DNA of 64,000 bases, taken from contig NC_030989.1 in assembly GCF_000149955.1 (NCBI RefSeq), positions 3,357,839-3,421,838 on the forward strand, given 5' to 3'. Position numbers and translations under genes: made by a program. Below, piece by piece: positions 12,253-21,800 of the stretch. The notes under the pieces are model-generated. The model was not told where the DNA came from. It did not search any database and worked only from the letters and a program-made list of their open reading frames with translations. The stretch comes from Fusarium oxysporum f. sp. lycopersici 4287. Its lineage: Eukaryota; Ascomycota; Sordariomycetes; Hypocreales; Nectriaceae. Position 1 is the stretch's first letter. Every line of letters begins with the position of its first letter.

Positions 12253-13953
12253 TTTGAATGATTGTATGAGAAGAAGCTCTGTTGGTGTTGTTGAGTTTGA
12301 AGTGTGAAGATGTGGATGAAGCTGTTGATGGTGAGAGAACGAATTGAAGGACAAACTAGGCATTTATACATTCTCATCTGTCAACTCAGTTTCACAATAC
12401 ATTCATACTTTCTTGGCAACTCTCATTGCATGTCACTTGCCGACGATCCCCTTGGCCAGCCGAAAGCCTCACCTTAATGTCGATTGATCCTTGCCTGCTT
12501 CACCAAGCCACGGCAGTCGTAATGCCTGAGGGGATATGCCAAGCAATAAAATCTGCCCACCAATTGATCGTCTGCACGACTCAGAAGCTTGCTCGTAACT
12601 GGCTTCACGATAACTCTCGTCTCCGCTTCTACAGTCTTGGCGGAGCGTCATGGTTAAAGCGTTGGGCTGCTATTTCTCCACTGCCAAATTTCTTGCTTGA
12701 CTCCAAGTCTGGGGGACTCATTGTGCCAATGCTCTCGGCGAGCTTGTATTGACCTCGTAGCAGTTTGCATACAAATTACAGGATATTGGATCCGTACTAG
12801 AGGCATTTGGACTAATTATGCTTATATTTCTCCGGTGTGCAAATATAAGCTTAAACTTTTGGCCCTGCGTCATAAGTGACGTACAACCAGGGTCGGCAGT
12901 TAACAAAGAAATTCGAGAAAGCAAAGAGATCAACAGATGCACGATGATCAGTGGCTTTTCACCCCAGGCCACGCAATACCCCCTCCACTACCCCAGCTCC
13001 CGCAATTTATGCTTGCTTCTGCTGTCGCGTGAGGTCTTTCCTCTCTGAGAAGCACACTGATCGTTTGTGATTCGTCTACTAAGGTTTAAACCCGTGGGTT
13101 CACATTGGTTGAAGGCGGACTCAGCTGCCAAGACGATATCACAGCCTCGCTAGCCGCGCGTTTCCATTCTATCTTTAAGAGCAAAGTTTGTCTTGGCGAT
13201 TGATTAGTTTGAGCCCTATCGTGTTTGAGCCTCGTTCAACGTGGTGATCTTGGGGGTTTTCGTTTGGTTATGAGGATAAACTGACTGCGTAACTTGGGAA
13301 CACAGACCTCTTGGCGGCGTTTTTGGGAAGGTCGTTGTGACGTGGCTCAGTACGCTGTGAAGACGACGCAGAGATGTTTGTCACGTTAAATTCTGTATTG
13401 CCAAGACTGTTGGTTATCATGGTATGGCAGGCTGAGTACGCTCAGATCGCTCAAGGGCGTGGTGATGAGGCGCAAGACAGATAAGGGAAATGTCGGGATG
13501 GAGGAAATCCTCGGGTTCTAGAAAATGGGTCCGGATCGGCTTCTTGTGCTACCTTGAAGTTTATTTATCGCTGGCCATGGATCAGAATGTTGATCTATAT
13601 CCGTTTGTTCACTATCATATTGTCGTCAATTTGACGGGAATGGTTATTGTATGGAGACATGAGAATAATAATCGGGATGTAACATTGAGAATCGCACTTC
13701 TTTCCGTCTCCCTCCTCCTTCAAAAGACTTGCACTGATGTCTTATTTCAACGTTGACACGGGTGATCTGCACATCCATGTGGTGAAAATACTCAAGAAGG
13801 CGTTGTCTCTAAGCAAGCATCTGAATGCTGGCTCACTGCGCATTATGTTAGCTTGCTGATTATCCCAATCTCATAGCAACTCTCACCTTTGCCAATCTCT
13901 CGCACATCAGCACGTCCATCCTCTGGCGTCGTCACTTTGTATAAGACCCCAGC
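12253..13953. other. intergenic, 1.7 kb
   Basis: No convincing gene. Open frames here (for example 12426-12752 and 13490-13756 on plus) show no family motif and poor codon texture. A TATA-like TATAAATG on the minus strand near 12361-12368 could serve the secreted-protein gene. Confidence 0.45.
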
Positions 13954-14481
13954 TCAAGGAACAGCAGTCTTATCCAACTCGGCCAACACAATAGGCGTGT
14001 CCGATTCAAGCCTCTCAAGTGGAATCTTGGTCATCTCCCCCGTCCTAACATACCCCAACTTCTCATACCATCTAATAAGTGCCTTTCTCGTGTGCAACGC
14101 ATTCAACCCAATCTTGCCAACACCGAAATCCTTCGTGAGATACTCCTCTCCATATGCAACAAGCTTTCTTCCCAGACCTCCGCGCTGCAGTGTTGGGTCG
14201 ACAGCAAGTAGACACAAACGGCCGTAATCCGGGGCCTTTCTCATAACATTGACGCACCCGATTATAGGGCCGTTGGGGGTGTCACTTGCGACCAGGAATT
14301 TACTATCATTTGAAGTGATCCTGTCGATAATGACGGATATGTCGATGTTGAATGTTTCAGCTAATTCGGGAGATCCGACCCAGTCGATGTGAGCGTCTGT
14401 GAAGCGGAACGCTGCTTCGATGAGTTCTTGAAGGCGAGGAGCATCACCTTCGGTGGCAACGCGAAAGTGCAAGTCAGACAT
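13954..14481 (-). CDS. GNAT-family N-acetyltransferase
   Basis: Small acetyl-CoA dependent acetyltransferase of the GNAT fold, acceptor unknown. Single exon, 175 residues. The opening LHFRVATEGDAPRLQELIEAAF is the usual first strand and helix of GNAT proteins; it is cited here only by its role. Motif A, which holds the CoA pyrophosphate loop, reads LLAVDPTLQRGGLGRKLV with the Q-R-G-G-L-G core at residues 99-104. ALIRWYEKLGYVRTGE is motif B, including the common Y-x-K-L-G-F/Y signature. No signal peptide or membrane segment, so it is probably cytosolic or nuclear. It stands alone, with large gaps on both sides. The start at 14481 is the first ATG in frame and fits the family. Confidence 0.88.
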   Translation of the reverse strand: MSDLHFRVATEGDAPRLQELIEAAFRFTDAHIDWVGSPELAETFNIDISVIIDRITSNDSKFLVASDTPNGPIIGCVNVMRKAPDYGRLCLLAVDPTLQRGGLGRKLVAYGEEYLTKDFGVGKIGLNALHTRKALIRWYEKLGYVRTGEMTKIPLERLESDTPIVLAELDKTAVP

Positions 14482-15602
14482 TGTAAGTGATTATTTGTTG
14501 ATCAGTGCGAAATGTTGTTGTCGGCTTGCTGTGATTCATTCAACAATATACGCAACTGTTTAAATACCTCACATGGATGCTATGGGAATCACTCAGTCCG
14601 CGATCTTTAAATAGGAAGGTCGTCTAAGGGCGTCGGATTGACGCGAAGGACGTGAAAAACATGTCATGTTAAATGGTCCTCAAGTGCCGTTTAAGCGGTC
14701 TGTTGCAACCTAGACCTATCACTTATGGATAATAAGGGCGAGCCTTTAAATGGACAGCCCTACAAGGGGAGGGCGCAGGCTGTGTTGAGGTTCGGAGATA
14801 GGGCAGCAGACCAATGGGAGAATTTGTATAATTGCCTCAACTACTATCTTTGCGCCAATCGGTCTTTACATTATTTCCATCTTCGTTTGTAAGGCTGTTA
14901 GCAAGAAATGCTACATCAGTGATCAGATTGTTCTTGATCTGAACCGTGGTGAAGCTGCTTACCCGAGACCTGTATCATTGAGATCGGCGTAAGGCACTCA
15001 CTCTGGCACAAGAGCTATTTATTCCCTGACTGTTGTGTTCGTTTTGAAAACCACATATATATAATTCCTCGTTTCACTCTACTCAATGGCGCTGTGTATT
15101 TGATCTCCTAATTCAGCAGAGCTGTAACATTGTGGTCTGGTTGTTATAGGATTCAATGTCAATTTCTCCCCCAGGACAACCTCCATTACTGTATAGATGA
15201 AGGAACAATCGACATAATTGGATTGGTGGTTAGTGAGGTCTTTGTCGGCTTATTTGGAAATACTTGCTTTCCCACTCTCTTTGAATGCTCACTTTGGGTC
15301 TTCGCGTCGGGCTTTCGGGCCCATGGGAAATCCCGACAGCTTCACAATATGGCTTCAGCGGGGACGCGCTGCAGCGAACGTGGACATGCCTCACCCTTGG
15401 ATTCTCACTCCATCAATTCAATCCTAGTTAAGATCAATTGAATTTCTGCTCATACTAAGTTGAACATGTATAAGAAAATACGCTTGTCATTGCGAAGAGT
15501 TGTCCCATACAAACGAAAGTGCATTGATTCAATTGCTTCAATCCTCAATTGGAGCCATGGCCCGCTTCGAATGCCTCAATTGCAGCCATCAAAGACCAAT
15601 GA
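14482..15602. other. intergenic, 1.1 kb
   Basis: No gene seen. The region contains a CCAAT sequence near 14811 and several TCAATTG/CAATTGA words between 15410 and 15590, which look like imperfect local repeats. Possible promoter of the GNAT gene at its left edge. Confidence 0.4.
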
Positions 15603-15764
15603 GTCAGGCCCAATTACACAGCGCAAGAGTCAAAGATCGCTTCGCTAAGCTCTAGAGTAGCTAGTCTAGAGGAGGAAGTCGAGCGGTTGAGTAGAGGCAA
15701 GAAGAGAAAGGCGATCCCGATAACCCATCTCACACCGTTCGGGTCCACGGGCCCATGGCCATAA
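15603..15764 (+). mobile_element. possible transposase C-terminal remnant
   Basis: One frame between stops at 15600 and 15762 encodes a short coiled coil followed by a basic patch: SRVASLEEEVERLSRGKKRKAIP. That block is shown in two parts here: ASLEEEVERLSRG, then KKRKAIP. Fungal pogo/Fot1-type transposases commonly end in a coiled coil followed by a basic stretch of this kind. After KAIP the frame loses sense and stops. There is no start codon, no catalytic DDE region and no visible terminal inverted repeats, so this can only be a fragment. It could equally be a chance frame. Confidence 0.22.
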
Positions 15765-15837
15765 GCGCCCGCTGCAAGGAATGCTTTAGCGCAAGTGCCC
15801 CCAAAATCCAAGCACACTGTACGCCAACCTCGAGCAA

Positions 15838-15844
15838 TATAAAA
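15838..15844 (+). promoter_or_regulatory. TATA box of the bZIP gene
   Basis: TATAAAA, followed by a pyrimidine-rich stretch (15850-15935) typical of fungal transcription start regions. If used, transcription starts near 15870 and leaves a leader of roughly 110 bases or more before the bZIP frame. Confidence 0.5.
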
Positions 15845-15981
15845 CACCATCCCTCGTCCTCACTCTACTTCTCTTTCTTCATCAACACCAACGGACTCTC
15901 CCACCGTCCGCCCCTCCCTTCTTCCCTCTTTAGCCTAATCGGCCTCTCTGCACTCACAGGGGAGGCCAAGCCCCCTCTAAC

Positions 15982-16674
15982 TTGAATCAATGGCAGTCAC
16001 AGCAGCATCAGGATCAAAGTGCGCCAGACAACTCGTCATGTCATGGTAGTCTCATCAGTGCCCCGGCGCCAGATTCTGATTTTGGTCTCTTGTGCGACGT
16101 TTCTCCTTTTTTGGATCTTCCCCTTCTCGACTTCGACTTCAACTCCCAAGGCGTTTACCAGGGAAATGATGCGACGTGGGATTTTGGTCAGAATATGGGA
16201 GAGGGATTGTTTGATCAGATTATGATTTCTGACATGAACGCTCTGGATACGAATACTCAACTCGATGTGGGAGATGGCTTCCTCGCCCAGGAGCAGCCTC
16301 TCATCACTGTCAACTCTTCACCACTCGAGCAACCCTCAACATCAAGCACTCCCCACCCTACCACCACCAACAAATCTCCTTCATCATCTATCCCAGGAAC
16401 ATCTACCTTCTCCCTCCACCCATCCCCCTCTTCTTCATCAGGCTCCTCTCGGAAGCGCAAATCGTCACCGGAAGACGAAGAGTCAGCTGTCACCCTCAAA
16501 CGCCAACGCAACACCCTCGCAGCTCGCAAGTACCGCCAAAAGCGACTAGATCGCATCTCAGAGCTCGAGGAGGCATTGGCTGCTATGACAAATGAGAGGG
16601 ATGATATGAGGCTTCAACTTGCGAGGAGGGAAGCTGAGGTGGATGCCTTAAGAGAAATGCTAGGGAAGAAGTGA
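15982..16674 (+). CDS. bZIP transcription factor, GCN4/CPC1-like; 5' end unresolved
   Basis: Nuclear DNA-binding regulator. The frame reads about 230 codons to TGA at 16672-16674. The N-terminal half is acidic and hydrophobic (SPFLDLPLLDFDFN), as in activation domains. A Ser/Thr/Pro-rich linker follows. The basic region RQRNTLAARKYRQKR is close to the R-N-T-x-A-A-R core of GCN4/CPC1, and a leucine zipper of four heptads follows, ending LREMLGKK. The start is a problem: coding-like sequence reaches back to about 15982, but the first in-frame ATG is at 16195, after the acidic segment, and the frame is closed by TAG at 15931. Either an upstream exon joins through an acceptor such as CTCACAG at 15953-15959, or translation begins at 16195. 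Two out-of-frame ATGs (15990 and 16043) precede it. Amino-acid control is a reasonable but unproven role. Confidence 0.75.
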   Translation: MNQWQSQQHQDQSAPDNSSCHGSLISAPAPDSDFGLLCDVSPFLDLPLLDFDFNSQGVYQGNDATWDFGQNMGEGLFDQIMISDMNALDTNTQLDVGDGFLAQEQPLITVNSSPLEQPSTSSTPHPTTTNKSPSSSIPGTSTFSLHPSPSSSSGSSRKRKSSPEDEESAVTLKRQRNTLAARKYRQKRLDRISELEEALAAMTNERDDMRLQLARREAEVDALREMLGKK

Positions 16675-17580
16675 TAGGAAAAAACATCGGAAACAGAATG
16701 GGATGAGCAGGAAAGGAAACACAACACAAGAGTTCAGCATCGTTGTTTGGATTCGGGGCTTTGGAAAGACTTCTAGATATGTTACGTGTTAGCGAGGCGC
16801 ATTTCTAATTATAATGTTTTTTTTTTTGTTCAACCATTGAACCATAATTGATGTGATGTGATATGTGTCATGAGATGATAATGCCCTGTTAGCAGGCGAG
16901 GTCGCGATTGTTGATAGACTTCATTGCCTCTTGACATATAGAGAACTCGGATGAATCTTGTGTCAGCTTGCACTCATCTTCATCATTTGTGTCACCACTT
17001 ACATCAATTGCTTCGTTATGTCAAGTCATCTCAAGCAATTTATACATATTTATTTGACGTTGTTAACCTCCGTAGCATCCGAACGACCCTGGCGTAGAGC
17101 TCAAAATCAGTCTATGTATAAGGGCTTGCTATTCCATTACCATCTCTTCCATGAGATGAGTAACAATGAATCACTGACAAGTTGCGATAGAAGCCCAGTG
17201 CATCACGAGCATGGAAACACTGTAAGGACCCTGGACGTGAGCGGGAAGTGGGGCAGATGCGAGGTCCTTTGTTTCGATAAAGGATGAGCCAGAATGAGTC
17301 ATTTCGAAGATTTCCCTTTTAGGAAAGAGAGATTCTTGCGCTGATCTGAAGCTTATCAGCGTATCAGCGTAACAGCAAATGCAGATTGGACAATTCTGTG
17401 AAGTGATAGTCCACAGTATTGTAGTTTAACTCTGCCATATGCCGTCTCAGCGAATTGGGCCAGGGAACGTGGTGTGTTCCCGCCTCAAGATAGCGAGTCA
17501 CAGACAACTCCTCACGACACGATTTTTTCACCACATGCATAACTCACGATAAGGAACACATCTACAACAACGAGAAAACA
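16675..17580. other. intergenic between bZIP gene and tRNA-Leu
   Basis: No gene seen. It contains a T-run near 16816-16828 and AT-rich sequence expected of the bZIP 3' end. An open frame at 16958-17287 has a hydrophobic start but no other support. Confidence 0.4.
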
Positions 17581-17701
17581 GCCAAGGTGGCCGAGCGGTC
17601 TAAGGCGCCAGACTCAAGATCTGATTGGTTGGATCTTATCCTGTTCAGCAGGAAGTATTCTGGTATCGAAAGATGCTTGGGTTCGAATCCCAACCTTGGC
17701 A
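17581..17701 (+). tRNA. tRNA-Leu (anticodon CAA) with intron
   Basis: The acceptor stem GCCAAGG (17581-17587) pairs with CCTTGGC (17694-17700), with A as discriminator at 17701. The D arm GGCCGAGCGGTCTAAGGC is the class II leucine form. The anticodon loop reads CTCAAG, giving anticodon CAA, which decodes TTG. An intron of roughly 35-38 bases follows position 37, before the 3' half of the anticodon stem in TATTCTGG. A long variable arm (GGTATCGAAAGATGC) and T loop GGTTCGAATCC complete it. The exact intron edges are uncertain by a base or two. Confidence 0.93.
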
Positions 17702-18209
17702 AATACTTTTTGCCAACCGGTCCTTTTTTGACGTGGAGGGAGACATGCTGGGAGCCTCGCAGTTGACCCAATTGCTTACTGGGAGGGGCTACGTGTGAGA
17801 TTGCGTTTACAAGTCTTGAGTTACAATAGCTAGAACTCCCATCTTGCGGGCTACATGTTGACGACACTTGGACAGGGTTGCATACAGCTGTACATATTAT
17901 TGCTACCCCTCGTAAAACATGAATTGCAACTAAACTTGCTACAATCTCTGACGTGAAGGTCGAAATGATGAAAAAGTAAGTGTTAGTAACTCCCCTCTGT
18001 CCATAGTAGACCAGTCACTGGTTCACTCAGTTAACAGCTTCTGCCAATTAGACAACCACATTACTCTTCACTCCATTTCCATGTTCCTCTTCTTTTACCC
18101 AACTTTTTTCACCGCCTGGGAACTGCAATTATGCCTTGCTTCTTACCGCTACGACGTCAATCATGGAATGATGAGTCTCAATCTGAGCCGCACCATCACA
18201 AGATCACCA

Positions 18210-18299
18210 TCCGGTATGGTGTAGTGGCTAACATTTCGCGCTCTCATAACTTGAGAGATCAGTTCCGCGGAGCCCAGGGTTCGATTCCCTGTACCGGAG
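18210..18299 (+). tRNA. tRNA-Glu (anticodon CTC) with intron
   Basis: The acceptor stem TCCGGTA (18210-18216) pairs with TACCGGA (18292-18298), with discriminator G. The D arm is TGGTGTAGTGGCTAACAT. The anticodon stem is TCGCG/CGCGG and the loop reads CTCTCA, giving anticodon CTC, which decodes GAG. About 18-19 bases inserted after position 37 are an intron. The T arm is CAGGGTTCGATTCCCTG. Removing the intron gives a normal eukaryotic tRNA-Glu. Confidence 0.92.
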
Positions 18300-18442
18300 A
18301 ATGTTTACTTTTCCTTTTTTGCTTTTATCTACGATGGTTCGATCGGTGGAACATCATGGGACTGACAGCATGGCTATGAGGAAGGTAAGGTAGGCCGGCC
18401 TCCCCAACCTGGCTGGATACGCGGATAATGGTGTAGAGCAGG

Positions 18443-18826
18443 ATGGCTATTGGTATATTGTACACACAAAAGCCGGGCGGGCCGTGTAAAACACTCCCAG
18501 AAAGCAGTATCATGGATGATCAAGGACAAGGAAATGCTTGCCAGCTTTACATCCCACGGATCTGCTTACCCATCTTCCTGCGCCTCGAGTGCCATGGTGA
18601 TATCTCCTCGGTTGTCTCTTTCGACATTGACAGACCAAGCCTGACAAGAGTCTCCAGCAACAGAGCTGACCCTTCTCGCCCGTCTTCTCTCCCTATCCAA
18701 ATTGTTGATGGCACTCACGGATATCCCATTGACATCCGTTTTTTCCGAGCCCAAGACTACAAGGATGACATCAACCGAGATCATGCCCTCATGTACGATA
18801 TCATTCTCCTCGACACCTTCTCGTGA
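18443..18826 (+). CDS. hypothetical small protein, unproven
   Basis: An uninterrupted frame of 127 codons; an internal ATG at 18512 would give 104 residues. I recognise no family. In its favour, codon third positions lean to pyrimidines as in the real genes here, and the second half (IQIVDGTHGYPIDIRFFR, then DYKDDINRDHALMYD) has a protein-like mix. Against it, there is no motif, no signal peptide and no membrane segment, and it lies in a gene-poor region just after a tRNA. Could be a short species-specific gene or a chance frame. Confidence 0.25.
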   Translation: MAIGILYTQKPGGPCKTLPESSIMDDQGQGNACQLYIPRICLPIFLRLECHGDISSVVSFDIDRPSLTRVSSNRADPSRPSSLPIQIVDGTHGYPIDIRFFRAQDYKDDINRDHALMYDIILLDTFS

Positions 18827-21800
18827 TCATTGATGTGGGTTTAACCGTATCAAAAGTCCTCCGAATACCTTGGCACATCCATCAATGCCTGACTCGACAA
18901 GAACATTATCCAAAACTCACTCTTTCTAGCCGAGTGTTACTCAAGACCTACCTTGATGCTGCTTCTGCGTCTGTTTGTCTCACATTGCCGGAGTAGACAA
19001 GTCTACGGGCATAGTAGACCAAAAAAGGAGAAAAGACCGCCTTCGTTCTTGGACGAATACGTTAGAATGAAACGCCACAACCTGCCACCTTGCTCGCCTC
19101 CGTGTTTTGACGGTTCGACAACATCACTGGATGGCTGACACACTTACACCCTTCTCCAAACTGATCAACATCACCAGCCACAAGTTCCCTCACTGCAACA
19201 CCAACATTCTCCAACCTTTGCCACAACGTCTCCTCCGCAGTGGAGAGAACACGGCTCGTCACGCGTCCGGCCAGAGGGTCTTTGACCTCACCTCACCGGC
19301 CCGTCCCATTCGTCAGTGCTGATACGAGGCCGGGCTTAAGACATGCGCCAGGCAAGAAGGTCATCCGAAGAGGAGCAAGGTATGCCATTGGGTTTTGTCA
19401 TGAGAGTGTCAGCAAACGAGGCTCTGGGCGCTGTGCTAGTCATGAAGCGCATGACTGGTGCTATCATAGACCTTGGAAGAGCCCGTCAGGCGCTCTAGAG
19501 CGTCAGAGTTGATGACAGAAAAATGCTTTGTCGTGATTCCATAAGAATGGTGTCATATCATGCTTGAGGGCCGGTATGGTTTTCACGAGTAACATTAGAT
19601 GATAGAGTGAAGCATGGTTGTAGCGATCCGGTTCCTTCGGGCCCTGCTGTAACCATCAACGTGAACAGGAAGTTGTGTTGCAAATGGTGATACCTTGCAG
19701 AAACTAGACGTAGCGATCGTCCTCAGGGTCTCTGCAGCAGGGAATACAGACAGGACCCTTGACGCAGGCGAGGAAATGTCACAACGCCGGAGACTTTTGA
19801 CCGGACTGTGTACTCCTGTTGCCAAGTTCATCAGGATTCAAAACAATTCAGGCTTGGCGATACAGACGCAACGCGTCCAAGGGGGCGATAAACACCAAAG
19901 AGTCGTGATCATGGTGGGGGAGCAAGACTGATGACGCCGCCGGGATTGAGTCGGATGATGTGGGGCAGGGATCATGAGGCTTCTCAAGATGCTACTATGT
20001 TGCCCATGTCAAAGAAGAGTCGATCTCATCGAATGTGAGGGTGTAGTGACCAGGAATCTCCTGGTCTGAATGGGAGTGGTTGGGCGATCGAGAAAGCGAG
20101 TGCACGGGGACGGGTGGTGTACATTGAGTGGGTGTCATTCTGCTTAGCGCAACACTTGCCGAGCGCTTATTTCGGATCATGAATGAAAGGCTGTAAGAAG
20201 TTGACGTCTCGTGGTGTTGGTGTTTAGTGGTGACTCAAGGAGAGACAAAAGCCAGACAGACAAGGTGAACCCAGCTTTGCGGAGAGAGGGGCGGGAACAA
20301 GCAGCGTACATTAGAACATTCGACAGGGACGCCACTTATGCGATGTGAAAGGCTGAAGGTGCCAAATCTGGGGACGCCAGCCAAGCCACCAGAGAGTCAA
20401 TAACCTTTCAGACGCAACAGCCAATACATTTGTCCAAGCCTGTCGTATATGATGGACTTGACCAACTACACAGAGGCTGTGAGTATGAAGATCAAAGAAG
20501 AGGCAAATTTCCATATCATGACCCTGGTCTAAAACGTCAGTGCTTCTCGGCAGTTGATAACCACGAGAGACAAACATTCGGGGTGTTTCGCGAAACCAAA
20601 AGCATCGATAGGACAAAAGATGGGTGTAGGGGAAATGCGGGAGGAGCGAATCAAGAAAGGCGCCTTGATGAGGATGCTACAGCATGTAAGAAAACTTAGG
20701 ACCTCGATCATAAGTGACAGAAATACTGGAGCAAGTCTCGGATAATGAGGACAAACTTGGGAGACTCTTTGACTAGTTATTTCCGCACCCTCATTGAAGG
20801 TCTCAAGTATTTGTCCACTCTTTGAGGAGGGTCTTGATTGTGGTGGTGGTGTTGATGATCACCCGCCTGAGACAACCAAGGCTGATGGCTTGACCAAGGA
20901 CATCTCGCCCGGTCGTGGCGCAGTAGAAAGTAGTCTCAAAAGTTGGAGAAGGTTGCTCTCCTTTTCTGATCAATAATCGGGTACAGGTTCCTTGATTATA
21001 GAGGTCTAGAAACTGATCCCGAGACAGATGAAGCTCAAGCTTACTGGTTGAGATCTGCAAGGTCGAAACTCAAAGAATCCAATACAAGGCTGTTCCCATG
21101 CACAATCACCTGCGAACGCCTGCAAAACATAAACATCCAGAGACGAATCAGCTAAATTCAGCACTGTATAATCAGAGCTGAAGAGGCAAGGATGTGTGAT
21201 GCGATGGGGCAGTCAATTGGTCTGAGTGAACGCAGCTGCCACTGAAGAGCATGTACGTTGGGCAGACATAGCCAGCCATCCTGACTTGCGGAAGCTACCC
21301 GTACGACGCATCTGGAGACTAGTGATAGCTACCAAGGCCTACAGCAGGGAAGTGCCATAGTTGCCGGAGAGGATGCGCGGAGACAGCGGCATCGCGGGAT
21401 ATTTGAACATAGTGGAGATGGACAAGGCTCGGGATGGAACGAAACGAGCCGGAGGATGAGAAGACAGAAAGAACAAAAAGGTGCGGCTGTATCAGGGAGG
21501 TGTGGATAGACCGGAGATAGCATACGCGGTGAGTCGGTAATGAGAGGTCATGTGGGAAAAGTGGTGATGATAAACAACGACACTCCAAGCCTCGCTAGAT
21601 CCGGCTTTGCCCGGGCGATGACGATAAGTGTATCATTCTTTCAAAATAGCCTGAATGACACTGAGACAAGCATAGAACAGAGCATCTCGGTTATGCGCGT
21701 TGTATCGTAAACAACGTCAGGCCTCATCGTGAATGTCTGATAATTGATATAAATGGAGTTTTGAAGTTGAGGTGCCTACACACCAAACTGCACGGCTATT

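Noticed and set aside
12426..12752. 108-codon frame on plus
   Set aside because: No homologous feature, no splice context and no sustained codon bias.
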